A model generated the notes under the pieces. That model was not told where the DNA came from. It saw nothing but the letters and a program-made list of their open reading frames with translations, and searched no databases. Both the position numbers and the translations under genes were made by a program. From contig OY762251.1 in the NCBI GenBank assembly GCA_963665395.2, positions 4,402,001 through 4,466,000 on the forward strand: 64,000 nucleotides of DNA, in the 5' to 3' direction. Origin of the DNA: Bin87 sp963665395 (lineage in GTDB: Bacteria; Chloroflexota; Dehalococcoidia; Lucifugimonadales; UBA3495). Every line of letters starts with the position of its first letter. The stretch's first letter is position 1. Shown here one piece after another: positions 40,708-48,708 of this stretch.

Positions 40708-41616
40708 CCCTTTCGCTCAATTCACCACCCAAGTCTGAACAGTTACTACTGTACTGCCAGCTAGACGACGCCTTGAGCGTTGCTCCCCAGCATCCCCAAC
40801 CCGTTCTCTCGATCAGCGAGTTGGTTACCATCGGCGTCCTCTACGCCATCAAGAACAACCTGCCCCGTGCTTGACACGGGGTCAGCCGCCGCCGCTTCCA
40901 TGATTGGCTCAAAGACAACTATAGCCTGCCCCTGGCTTGAACAGGGGGCGACCTGTTCCCTCCGCCTGCGGCGGACCCGAACGCTCCCGCCTCTTCCGCC
41001 GGCTGGAAGCCAAGTCCTGCTGGACCGGCCGCTTCCTGGCCCCGCCCACCGTCCTGGGCGTGGCCGACAGCTACGGCGTCGGATCTTTGACCAATCACTG
41101 GGCCATCCGGCGCGCTCCGGGCGGAACCGGCGCCAGGTGGGCAAGCGGGGCAAGTCCAACCATCGCTGGATCCTGGGCGGCAAACTCGGCATCGCGCTCA
41201 ACCAGTTGGGGCTGGTGGTCGATTGGGATTGCGCCACGGCCCCGATTTTTGACCAGTCCGCACGATCAGCGGTTCCTGCCCCTGCTGGCCAACTACGACG
41301 GCGCGATGATCGTCCTGACCGACACCGGGTTTCACCGGGCCAAAGGGGATCCGGCCAACGTGAAAATCTGCCAGCGTGGTCAATGGAACGTGTCCGCCGG
41401 AGGCGGATGGAAACCACCTTCGCCATGATGACTACAGTGTGGGGCAGCAAAGAGATGCGGCATCACACCTGGAAAGGGTTTGAGGCTCACTTGAGTTACC
41501 TGATGGCCGCCTTCAACATACTGACGCAGTGGCATGGGCTGGAACCGGATGAAAACGGACGCATCCACCGCTCCATCGCTCACTGCACCCTCTGACACTA
41601 ACTAGCGCCAACGGTT

Positions 41617-41742
41617 CATACGCCGGACCGAAGTCGTCAATGTTGCTGGCAATGACCAGAAAAGGGCGGTCGGAAGGCACTTGCGGCAACGGTAAAGCTA
41701 CGTTTGTATTAACAATTTCCCCTGCTTTTACTTCAAAACTAG
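41617..41742 (-). pseudogene. duplicated fragment of the AAA ATPase gene
   Basis: 126 bp matching 14904-15029 with one difference (T to C near 41680). It follows the right end of the DDE element exactly as at locus 1 and ends at AAAACTAG, where an IS5-like end begins. It encodes FEVKAGEIVNTNVALPLPQ and SDRPFLVIASNIDDFGPAYE on the minus strand. Confidence 0.85.
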
Positions 41743-41995
41743 GGCCTGTTCACACTAAGGGTTGATGATGTATGCTACGGTGCTATGGAAATCACTCAGG
41801 AACAATACGAGCGCATCGCCCCCTACCTCCCGGTGCAGCGGGGCAACGTCAGCATCCCCAACCTGCAAGTGCTCAACGCCATTCTCTAAGTGGCGGAGCA
41901 CGGTTGCAAGTGGCGCGGACTGCCCGAACGCTTCGGCAACTGGCATACGGTCTATACTCGGATGAACCGCTGGTCCAAAAAGGGCGTGGGGAGCC
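41743..41995 (+). mobile_element. IS5-like element, left-end fragment
   Basis: Begins GGCCTGTTCACACTAAG, an IS5-type end next to CTAG. It contains the start of a transposase (ATG 41785: MEITQEQYERIAPYLPVQRG, VSIPNLQVLNAIL) with a TAA at 41887, after which VAEHGCKWRGLPERFGNWHT and VYTRMNRWSKKGV continue in the same frame. Cut off at about 41990; the catalytic domain and right end are missing. Confidence 0.8.
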
Positions 41996-42007
41996 ACCGC
42001 CCATGCA

Positions 42008-42253
42008 TTGATAGCAGTTGCCTTGTGGCAACGCCGCCCTTACAACAGTCACGGAGCGATGAAAGACGCCGCGCGGCGTCTGCCCAACGTTCCCGGACAG
42101 TCAGACTGGTTGACCGAATTTGACGCGGTTGAGGAATGTCATAGTCATTTCTACCATGGCCACCTGACTGATGCGGAGTTGGTGGATTTGCTGAGGCGAG
42201 CCCGCTTGTTGGTCGCCCGCCTCCTGGCCGTAGCGCAACCGGCAGACGCATAG
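42008..42253 (+). pseudogene. C-terminal fragment of a HEPN-like protein
   Basis: Reads ALWQRRPYNSHGAMKDAARR, then WLTEFDAVEECHSHFYHGHL and TDAELVDLLRRARLLVARLL. All helical and compatible with the end of a HEPN domain, but no start region is present: the upstream sequence is the IS5 fragment. A GTTGCC-TTGT-GGCAAC hairpin (about 42018-42033) lies at the beginning. The assignment is tentative. Confidence 0.4.
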
Positions 42254-42264
42254 GAGCTGACATC

Positions 42265-43164
42265 TTGACCGAAAAAATCGGCTTTATCGGCCTGGGACGC
42301 ATGGGGTTGCCCATGTCCTACAACCTGCTGAACGCGGGGTATGACCTGACGGTGCACAACCGCAGCCAGGAGAAGGTGCGGCAGATTGCCGACGCCGGGG
42401 CTACTGCCGCCGCGTCCACCGCCGAGGTGGTCGCCAGCTGCGACGTGGTTCTGGCCTGCCTGCCTGACGTGGAAACCTGCGAGCGGGTGCTGCTGGACGA
42501 GGCCCTGCCTCACGCCCGGCCCGGCCAGGTTATCGTTGACCACAGCACCGTCGGCGCGTCCACGTCCAAAGCCTGCGCCGCCGCCGCCGAGCAACGGGGC
42601 GCGATGTTCCTGGACGCTCCCATCAGCGGCGGCACCGAGCGGGCTACGGACGGCACGCTTACCATAATGGTGGGCGGCCCGGCGGAAGCCTACGCCAGGG
42701 CGCTGCCGGCCTTAGACGTGATGGGCGCGGTGGTGCGGCACGTCGGGCCGACGGGTTCCGGCACCGCGGCCAAGCTGGTCAATCAGCTGTTGGTGGGCGT
42801 CCACATGGTGGCCGCCGCCGAGGCCATGCTGCTGGGAGCCAAGTCCGGCGCGGATCCCGCGCTGGTCTTCGAGCTGGTCAACTCCGGCTGGGGCCAGAGC
42901 TTCTTGCTGGGACGCAACGCTCCGGCCATGCTGGATCGAGATTTCGACGGTGCCCGCACGCAGCTCCGCGTCTTCCTGAAGGACCTCGGCCTGATCCAGG
43001 AAATGGCTCGCGATCTCGACACCCCAATCCCCGGCGGCGACCTGGCGTACCGGCTGCTGGGAGAAGCGGTCGAGCAAGGGCTGGGAGACTTGGACAGCGC
43101 AGCCATCGTGCTGCCCATGGAAGAACAGGCCGGGTTCCAGATACGACGGGTTGACGCCGGGTAA
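42265..43164 (+). CDS. NAD(P)-dependent oxidoreductase, 3-hydroxyisobutyrate dehydrogenase family
   Basis: 299 residues. IGFIGLGRMGLPMSYNLLNAG (dinucleotide motif), DHSTVGASTSKA, FLDAPISGGTERATDGTLTI, then TGSGTAAKLVNQLLVG with the catalytic Lys. These enzymes oxidise beta-hydroxy acids such as 3-hydroxyisobutyrate, tartronate semialdehyde or related. The start is TTG 42265, with GGAG 8 bases upstream. It starts 11 bp after the HEPN fragment. Confidence 0.92.
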   Translation: MTEKIGFIGLGRMGLPMSYNLLNAGYDLTVHNRSQEKVRQIADAGATAAASTAEVVASCDVVLACLPDVETCERVLLDEALPHARPGQVIVDHSTVGASTSKACAAAAEQRGAMFLDAPISGGTERATDGTLTIMVGGPAEAYARALPALDVMGAVVRHVGPTGSGTAAKLVNQLLVGVHMVAAAEAMLLGAKSGADPALVFELVNSGWGQSFLLGRNAPAMLDRDFDGARTQLRVFLKDLGLIQEMARDLDTPIPGGDLAYRLLGEAVEQGLGDLDSAAIVLPMEEQAGFQIRRVDAG

Positions 43165-43212
43165 TTTACATCGCTGCACCGCATGAACGGAGTGATTTCG
43201 GAGGTATTAACT

Positions 43213-44124
43213 ATGGCCGATGAGATGGTGGTTTATCACAACGGGACGATGAAGCCGGTCAGCCAGGTCGGCATCTCCATTTACGACCGGGGGTTTCTGT
43301 ACGGCGACGCCGTGTTTGACGCCACCCGCACCTTCGGCGGCAAGACTTTCCGCCTGGACCGGCACATCAACCGGCTCTACAACTCCCTGCGCTACCTCCG
43401 CATTGACGTGGGCATGAGCAAGGCCGAGATGACCGAGGCTACCGAGGCCGTGGTCGCCCACAACCACCCGCTGCTGCCGGCCGGTCAGGATATGTGGGTC
43501 ATGCAGCGCATCAGCCGGGGCGTGGAAGCGCCTAACCGCGCCGGCGGCCTGACGCCCACCATCATCATCGAGAGCCACGCCATACCCTTCGCCGCCCGCG
43601 CTCCGCTGTACCGCGACGGCGCCCGCATCAACACCCCGTCGGTGCCGCGCATCCCGCCGCGCTTTTTGAGTCCACGCGCCAAAACCCACAACTACTTGAA
43701 CCTGATAATGGGCGAACTGGAAGCCCACGGCGAAGACCCGGACGCCTGGGCCATCCTGCTGGATGAGTTCGGCAACCTGACCGAGGGCCGAGGCAGCAAC
43801 GTCTTCTTGGTCAAGGACGGCGTGGCGATGACGCCCAAGTCGCAGTACGTGCTGGAAGGCGTCACCCGCAACCAGACACTGGAGTTGGCGCAGGGTTTGG
43901 GCATCCCCACCGCCGAATGCGACCTTGACCTCTACGACGCCTACACCGCCGACGAAGCGTTTTTGACCTCCACCAGCCTGTGCATCTGCCCGGTGTCGGC
44001 AGTGAACGGCGCGCCGGTGGCCGACGGCAAAGTGCCGGGGCCGGTGACGGAGCGGCTGATGACGGCGTTCAGCGATTTGGTGGGCATGGACTTTGCGGAG
44101 CAGTACCTGGCGCATTTAGGGTAG
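43213..44124 (+). CDS. aminotransferase class IV (branched-chain/D-amino acid aminotransferase-like)
   Basis: 303 residues. VYHNGTMKPVSQVGISIYDRG, FLYGDAVFDATRTFGGKTFRL, the PLP lysine in SPRAKTHNYLNLIMGELEA, LLDEFGNLTEGRGSNVFLVK and FLTSTSLCICPVSAVNG are those of fold-type IV PLP enzymes (IlvE, DAAT, ADC lyase). Exact substrate unclear. GGAGG lies 8 bases before ATG 43213. A degraded copy of the last 20 codons is found after the Uma2 gene at 44905. Confidence 0.9.
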   Translation: MADEMVVYHNGTMKPVSQVGISIYDRGFLYGDAVFDATRTFGGKTFRLDRHINRLYNSLRYLRIDVGMSKAEMTEATEAVVAHNHPLLPAGQDMWVMQRISRGVEAPNRAGGLTPTIIIESHAIPFAARAPLYRDGARINTPSVPRIPPRFLSPRAKTHNYLNLIMGELEAHGEDPDAWAILLDEFGNLTEGRGSNVFLVKDGVAMTPKSQYVLEGVTRNQTLELAQGLGIPTAECDLDLYDAYTADEAFLTSTSLCICPVSAVNGAPVADGKVPGPVTERLMTAFSDLVGMDFAEQYLAHLG

Positions 44125-44183
44125 TCTTCCGCGTTTTGGTACAAACTCGAACCCGCCGGCCCCACATCCGTCAGGGAGGCATT

Positions 44184-44885
44184 ATGACTGGCAGATTTAC
44201 CTCCGCCCAGGCGCCGGCGCCCCCGGCCATCGACAAGTTCCCCGACTTTCCACCTCGCGTCGATATGATGAATACTCGTCATCTGCACGATCAGGGACAC
44301 CAGGCGTCTTTGCGTCGTCACCTGGGCAACCCGGACACGACCATCGTGTTGGGCGAAGTTCCCGTATCCCGGGATGTTCCTCGAAGCCGGGTGGGGGCGC
44401 GGATTCCCGACCTGCTTATCGCTTTTGACGTCCGGCGCGCCGATATCCTGGCGCAGCAAGGCTACGCCATCAACGAGCAGGGCAAGCCGCCGGATTTTGT
44501 GCTGGAAGTGGCGTCGGACAGCACCGCCGGCAACGATGAAAACGCCAAATGGGTGGATTACGCCAACTTCGGGGTGACCGAGTACTGGCTCTTCGACCCG
44601 GACTGGGGCAAACGCTACGCCACCGGACTGGCCGGCTGGACGCTGGTCAACGGGCGCTATGTGCCCATTCCCATACACCGGCACGCCTCGGATATGCACT
44701 ATGGCGACAGCCGCGTCTTGGGGTTGCAGGTATGTTGGGAATATGGGGAACTCCGCTGGTACGACCCGGCAGGCCAACGATACCTGGACACTTTCGACAG
44801 CCTGGCCGAGGAGAGAGACGCGGCCGTAGCCGAGGCGCAACGGCTGCGGGATGAAATCGCGCGGCTGCGGGAGGGCCGGGAGTAG
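44184..44885 (+). CDS. Uma2 family (DUF820) restriction endonuclease-like protein
   Basis: 233 residues. RIPDLLIAFD, PPDFVLEVASDSTAGNDEN and KWVDYANFGVTEYWLFDPD are the PD-x-ExA-S nuclease-fold motifs of Uma2 proteins, which are abundant in Cyanobacteria and Chloroflexota and of unknown role. The C-terminus, DTFDSLAEERDAAVAEAQRL followed by DEIARLREG, is a coiled coil common in this group. GGGAGG lies 6 to 7 bases before ATG 44184. Confidence 0.9.
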   Translation: MTGRFTSAQAPAPPAIDKFPDFPPRVDMMNTRHLHDQGHQASLRRHLGNPDTTIVLGEVPVSRDVPRSRVGARIPDLLIAFDVRRADILAQQGYAINEQGKPPDFVLEVASDSTAGNDENAKWVDYANFGVTEYWLFDPDWGKRYATGLAGWTLVNGRYVPIPIHRHASDMHYGDSRVLGLQVCWEYGELRWYDPAGQRYLDTFDSLAEERDAAVAEAQRLRDEIARLREGRE

Positions 44886-44904
44886 GAAAATGCCGGGGCT
44901 GGCG

Positions 44905-44974
44905 ACGGATGACGACGTACCGCGATCTGGTGGGCATGGACTTCGCGGAGCAGTGCTTGGTGCACTTCGCGTAA
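44905..44974 (+). pseudogene. remnant of an aminotransferase class IV C-terminus
   Basis: Encodes YRDLVGMDFAEQCLVHFA and a stop, against FSDLVGMDFAEQYLAHLG at the end of the gene at 43213-44124. About 65 bp with several substitutions. It brackets the Uma2 gene together with the intact copy. Confidence 0.75.
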
Positions 44975-45021
44975 GTTGGACAATCTAGCAAGCAGAGAGC
45001 CTCAATTTCAGCGGTGCCGGG

Positions 45022-45687
45022 ATGAATGCAAATTTGCCTCATAGCCAGAGTTTAAAGGCCATGTATGCGGCTCGTGCCAGTCATGCAGAAAGGCCGCCCG
45101 GAGCAAGATCATCGAGATACCCATTGCGGAAAGCGGCGTTTGACTACGACGTTGGAGAAAAACTAGTCAGAGATGCCAGCGCGTTGTTGCAATCGGGAAT
45201 GGGAGATTTGATACAGTCAGTGGACGAGGGAAAGGCCCTCTCCACCGCCTATAAAGAGTACCTAACCGCCAAAAGGGCTGGAAGAAATCCTGAATCTGTG
45301 AAGGCGGACAGTGGACAATGGTTGTACCTGATCACCGAAGGGTTTAAAGGCAGCAAGTGGTCGAAAATAGGCGTCGGGGATCTTCCTGGTCGTTTTGATG
45401 AAGCGCAACGGGGGAACCCCCGCAAACTGCGGTTGGCGGGGGCATGGTGGTTTCCAAGCGACCCAGATGCCCGGAAAGTTGAGGAGATGATCAAAGAAGA
45501 CAAAAGTTTGCCCAAAGCGCCCGGAGGCAGTGAATGGCGGGAGGGTATGACCGCCTCCTATGTGAACGAAATCGCAGTTTCCAAAGATGGACGCCGCTCT
45601 TTGCCTCCCGAGTTTAATAGAATGGGCTTCCGGCGGGTGGAAGGCTCCAACCGACTACCAAAAGCCGGTATTGCCAAAACAACTTGA
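45022..45687 (+). CDS. GIY-YIG/T5orf172-like nuclease-domain protein
   Basis: 221 residues. The first 95 are a basic helical region I do not recognise. Residues about 100-175 (GQWLYLITEGF, KWSKIGVGDLPGRFDEAQRG and NPRKLRLAGAWWF) have the order of the T5orf172/MUG113 branch of GIY-YIG domains, with KIG, R, and an E in the next helix (KVEEMIKEDK). Role unknown; could be a homing or defence nuclease. The upstream 100 bp contain the aminotransferase remnant. Confidence 0.6.
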   Translation: MNANLPHSQSLKAMYAARASHAERPPGARSSRYPLRKAAFDYDVGEKLVRDASALLQSGMGDLIQSVDEGKALSTAYKEYLTAKRAGRNPESVKADSGQWLYLITEGFKGSKWSKIGVGDLPGRFDEAQRGNPRKLRLAGAWWFPSDPDARKVEEMIKEDKSLPKAPGGSEWREGMTASYVNEIAVSKDGRRSLPPEFNRMGFRRVEGSNRLPKAGIAKTT

Positions 45688-45708
45688 ACTGTAAATTGTC
45701 GCAAGGAT

Positions 45709-45737
45709 TTCTGGATTCCGGCTTTCGCCGGAATGAC
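45709..45737. repeat. REP-like palindrome (ATTCCGGC/GCCGGAAT)
   Basis: TGGATTCCGGCTTTCGCCGG, then AATGACGGC. It lies 20 bp before the SMP-30 gene and could act as a transcription end for 45022. Confidence 0.75.
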
Positions 45738-45757
45738 GGCAAAACAAGGAGACTACC

Positions 45758-46675
45758 ATGACCGAATATCTGCCCGGCATCGTCGAACCCGACCAGGAAG
45801 CGCAGCAGCTGGCCACCAACTTCGCCTTTACCGAAGGCCCGCTGTGGCATCCCGACGGCTACTGGCTGTTCGTTGACCTGCGGCGCGAGCCGCCGGTGAT
45901 ACACCGGATGTCGCCGGCCGGCGGAACGCCCGAAGTCGTCCGCGAACCCAGCGGGGGCACCAACGGCATGACCCTGGACTTGCAAGGGCGCCTGCTGATG
46001 TGCGAGGGAGACAACCGCCGCATTGCCCGCATGGAAGCCGACGGCACCATCAACGTGGTAGCCGACCGGTGGAACGGCAAGCGGTTCCACCGCCCCAACG
46101 ACATCGTGTGTCGCAGTGACGGCAGCATCTACTTCACCAATCCCAGCGGACGGGTTCCCGAAGAGGAACAGGAGATTGAGTGGCCTGGCACCATCCATCG
46201 CATCGCTCCCGACGGCAGCGTGGACATATGCGCCCACGACATCGACTTTCCCAACGGCATCGCCTTCTCGCCCGACGAGTCGGTACTCTACGTGTCCAAC
46301 ACCCGCAAGCTGGGGGAACGTCCCGACCAGTATTGGGACGGTGAGGTCAAGCCCAATCAGTTCATCCAGGCTTACGACGTGGCCGCCGACGGCTCGCTGA
46401 GCAACAGCCGCAAGTTCGGCGACATGGCTTCCGCCGAGGACGGCGTGCCCGACGGCATGAAGGTGGACGCCGAGGGCCGCGTCTATTGCACCGGCTCCGG
46501 GGGCGTGTGGGTGTTCTCGCCGGCCGGCGAGCATATCGGCATCATCCGGGTGCCGGAGATACCGGCCAACTGCGCCTTCGGCGGGCCGGATTTCAAGACG
46601 ATGCTCTTCACCGCCCGCACCTCGGTGTACTCCCTGCGCATGACCACGCCGGGGAACCCGCTGCCGCGGGCGTAG
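45758..46675 (+). CDS. SMP-30/gluconolactonase/LRE family lactonase
   Basis: 305 residues, six-bladed beta-propeller. FTEGPLWHPDGYWLFVDLRR (first Ca ligand Glu), GGTNGMTLDLQGRLLMCEGD (Asn), HRPNDIVCRSDGSIYFTNPS (Asn) and FPNGIAFSPDESVLYVSNTR (Asp/Ser) carry the metal ligands. Opens sugar lactones such as gluconolactone. AAGGAG is 8 bases before ATG 45758. Confidence 0.93.
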   Translation: MTEYLPGIVEPDQEAQQLATNFAFTEGPLWHPDGYWLFVDLRREPPVIHRMSPAGGTPEVVREPSGGTNGMTLDLQGRLLMCEGDNRRIARMEADGTINVVADRWNGKRFHRPNDIVCRSDGSIYFTNPSGRVPEEEQEIEWPGTIHRIAPDGSVDICAHDIDFPNGIAFSPDESVLYVSNTRKLGERPDQYWDGEVKPNQFIQAYDVAADGSLSNSRKFGDMASAEDGVPDGMKVDAEGRVYCTGSGGVWVFSPAGEHIGIIRVPEIPANCAFGGPDFKTMLFTARTSVYSLRMTTPGNPLPRA

Positions 46676-46693
46676 TTATCCACCCTCACCCTA

Positions 46694-46718
46694 GCCCTCT
46701 CCCCTCAAGGGAGAGGGG
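46694..46718. repeat. palindrome CTCTCCCCT-CA-AGGGAGAG
   Basis: Short hairpin of the common CCTCTCCC/GGGAGAGG type in the 58-bp gap before the sarcosine-oxidase-like gene; its right arm may also serve as ribosome site. Confidence 0.6.
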
Positions 46719-46733
46719 ATCGAGGCAAGGTAT

Positions 46734-47885
46734 ATGAGAGAATTTGACGCCATCGTCATCGGTGTCGGCGGCATGGGGAGCGCCGCCGTCTATCACCTGG
46801 CCCGGCGCGGCTGGAAGGTGCTGGGCCTGGAGCAGTACGATATACCCAACGAAATGGGTTCCTCCCACGGCGTGAGCCGGATGATACGGCTGGCCTACCA
46901 CGAAGACCCGTCGTATGTGCCGCTGCTGTACCGGGCCTACGAGCTTTGGCATCAGCTGGAAAACACGGCCGGCGAGAAGTTGTTGGTCACCACCGGATGC
47001 GTGCGCGGCGGCGTGGGGGCGAGCCAGTTGCTGGAGGGTTCGCTGGCGACGGTCACCGAGCATCATCTCCCCTACCGGATGCTCAGCGGGCCGGAAGTGA
47101 ACCGGGAATGGCCGGGCTACCAGTTGCCCGAAGACGCCGAAATGCTGTACGAGCAGCAAGGCGGGTTCGTCCTGTCGGAGCGTTGCATCGTGGCCCACGT
47201 GTCGGTGGCACTGGAGTTGGGCGCGGAGGTTCACGGACGGGAGGCCGCGCTGGATTGGGAACCGACGGCGGGTGGTGGCGTCATCGTCACCACCGACAAG
47301 GATACCTACTCGGCCCGCCGGCTGGTTGTTACCGCCGGCGCGTGGGCTGGCAAGGTTGCGCCGGCAGTGGCGGAACACGCCGTACCGGAGCGGCAGGTGC
47401 TGGGGTGGTTCGCGCCCTATCGCCCCGAATTGTTCAAGCCGGAGACCTTCCCGGTTTTCGGCATGGAAGTGGAGGAAGGCCGGTTCTACGGCTTTCCGTC
47501 CTACGGCATCCCCGGCTTCAAGCTGGGTATGTTCAACCACTTCCGCGAGCAGGTGGACCCGGACACCATGGACCGGGAACCCAACGCCCGCGACGAGGCC
47601 GCCTTGCGCCAGTTCACCGAGAGGTATTTCCCCGAAGCGGCCGGCCCAACCCTGGCTCTGAAAACCTGTATGTTCACCAATACGCCGGACGAGCACTTCA
47701 TCATCGACACCTTGCCCGACCACCCGCAGGTGTCGGTGGCCGCCGGCTTCTCTGGCCACGGTTTCAAGTTCTCCAGCGTGGTGGGGGAAATCATGGCCGA
47801 CCTGGCAGAGCATGGGACGACGGAGCATGACATCGGTTTGTTCCGCCTGGGCCGGTTTGACGATGCGACAATTCCGGGGAGGTGA
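46734..47885 (+). CDS. monomeric sarcosine oxidase/N-methyltryptophan oxidase family (SolA-like)
   Basis: 383 residues. FDAIVIGVGGMGSAAVYHLA (FAD motif), LGLEQYDIPNEMGSSHGVSR (the SSHG of MSOX), and LKTCMFTNTPDEHFIID with the covalent-flavin Cys at about residue 311. Ends with AAGFSGHGFKFSSVVGEI. Oxidatively demethylates N-methyl amino acids, releasing formaldehyde and H2O2. Followed by DUF4058 genes that are not obviously related. Confidence 0.93.
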   Translation: MREFDAIVIGVGGMGSAAVYHLARRGWKVLGLEQYDIPNEMGSSHGVSRMIRLAYHEDPSYVPLLYRAYELWHQLENTAGEKLLVTTGCVRGGVGASQLLEGSLATVTEHHLPYRMLSGPEVNREWPGYQLPEDAEMLYEQQGGFVLSERCIVAHVSVALELGAEVHGREAALDWEPTAGGGVIVTTDKDTYSARRLVVTAGAWAGKVAPAVAEHAVPERQVLGWFAPYRPELFKPETFPVFGMEVEEGRFYGFPSYGIPGFKLGMFNHFREQVDPDTMDREPNARDEAALRQFTERYFPEAAGPTLALKTCMFTNTPDEHFIIDTLPDHPQVSVAAGFSGHGFKFSSVVGEIMADLAEHGTTEHDIGLFRLGRFDDATIPGR

Positions 47886-47890
47886 ATATC

Positions 47891-48688
47891 GTGACCGACC
47901 ACGACGATGGTCTGCCCTTTCCGGGGATGAACCCTTATCTGGAGGCGCGCCACATCTGGCCGGAAGTGCATACCAAGCTAATCAGCGAAATGCACTATTT
48001 CCTGTGCGAGGCCCTCCCGCCAAAGTACACGGTCACCATGGAAGAACGGGTAATCGTAGAGGAAACCATCGGCGATACGGCGCGTCAACGCTATGCCATA
48101 CCGGACATCAACGTCGCCGACGGCGAAACGCCGGCGGTGGCGTCAGTGGTGGAGCCGGATGCGGCTGCCGTTACCGTGCTTTTGCCGGAACTGCGGCCGG
48201 TGCGAGAGCGGTTTATCGAAATCAGGACGCCGGGCCGTTTGCCGTCCGTAACGGTTTTGGAGGTGCTTTCCCACAGCAACAAACGAGCCGGGACGGGCCG
48301 CCGCGACTATCTGGACAAAAGGCAGCGGATACTGGAAAGCGCAACGCATCTGGTGGAAATCGACCTGCTACGAGCCAACAACCCGATGCCGGCCGAAGGC
48401 TACGATGGCGACGCCTCCTATCGCATCATGGTCAGCCGCAGCCAAAAGCGGCCTCAAGCGGCATTGTACCCATTCGGTATGCAGTCGGGCTTTCCCACTT
48501 TCCCGGTTCCGCTCTTGAACCAGGACGAGGAACCCACCGTTGTTCTGGGCGAAATCTTCAACGACATCTACCTGCGTGGTCATTACGAACGCTCCGTTAA
48601 CTACAATGAAGATCCCGATGGGCCGCTGTCCCACGACGACCGCGTCTGGCTCGACGGCCGGTTGCGGGGATACGGTCTGCGGCGTTAG
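47891..48688 (+). CDS. DUF4058 family protein, copy 1
   Basis: 265 residues. FPGMNPYLEARHIWPEVHTK, KYTVTMEERVIVEE, VTVLEVLSHSNKRAGTGRRD, YLDKRQRILESATHLVEIDL and RANNPMPAEGYDG are DUF4058 features; this PD-(D/E)XK-like family (LVEIDLLR) is typical of Cyanobacteria, Planctomycetes and Chloroflexota. The start is GTG 47891, 8 bases after GGGGAGGTGA; the upstream GTG 47882 overlaps that site. Role unknown. Confidence 0.9.
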   Translation: MTDHDDGLPFPGMNPYLEARHIWPEVHTKLISEMHYFLCEALPPKYTVTMEERVIVEETIGDTARQRYAIPDINVADGETPAVASVVEPDAAAVTVLLPELRPVRERFIEIRTPGRLPSVTVLEVLSHSNKRAGTGRRDYLDKRQRILESATHLVEIDLLRANNPMPAEGYDGDASYRIMVSRSQKRPQAALYPFGMQSGFPTFPVPLLNQDEEPTVVLGEIFNDIYLRGHYERSVNYNEDPDGPLSHDDRVWLDGRLRGYGLRR

Positions 48689-48708
48689 CGGCAAAACAGG
48701 CGCTTATC

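Larger units (their letters stand above)
39271..40746. mobile_element. IS66-type element, minimal (1476 bp), with 8-bp target duplication
   Basis: Terminal inverted repeats GTAACTGTTCAGA at both ends. TACTGTAC is present on both sides (39263-39270 and 40747-40754), the 8-bp target duplication expected of IS66, and the uninterrupted site is preserved in copy 1 (14051-14058). Only a TnpC-like gene is present, no tnpA or tnpB, as in the ISBst12-like minimal group. Confidence 0.95.
39205..41595 (+). pseudogene. DDE transposase remnant, copy 2, split by IS66
   Basis: Starts like copy 1 (GTG near 39212), is cut at 39263-40754 by the IS66 insertion and resumes with YCQLDDALSVAPQHPQPVLS. FRRLEAKSCWTGRFLAPPTVLG and VADSYG are intact here, and METTFAMMTTVWG and the C-terminal HGLEPDENGRIHRSIAHC are present. 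The short palindromes at 39237, 40861, 40923, 40961 and 41393 break the frame as in copy 1. Confidence 0.85.
39123..41616. mobile_element. DDE insertion sequence, copy 2, interrupted by IS66
   Basis: Left end AACCTTTGGTGCTAGTTTG at 39123; right end AGCGCCAACGGTT at 41616. Without the nested IS66 and its target duplication it is 1010 bp. It carries the same transposase palindromes as copy 1 plus the 17 bases deleted there (around 41012), so copy 2 is nearer the ancestor. The left flank is a DUF433 gene; the right flank is the same ATPase sequence as next to copy 1. Confidence 0.85.
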
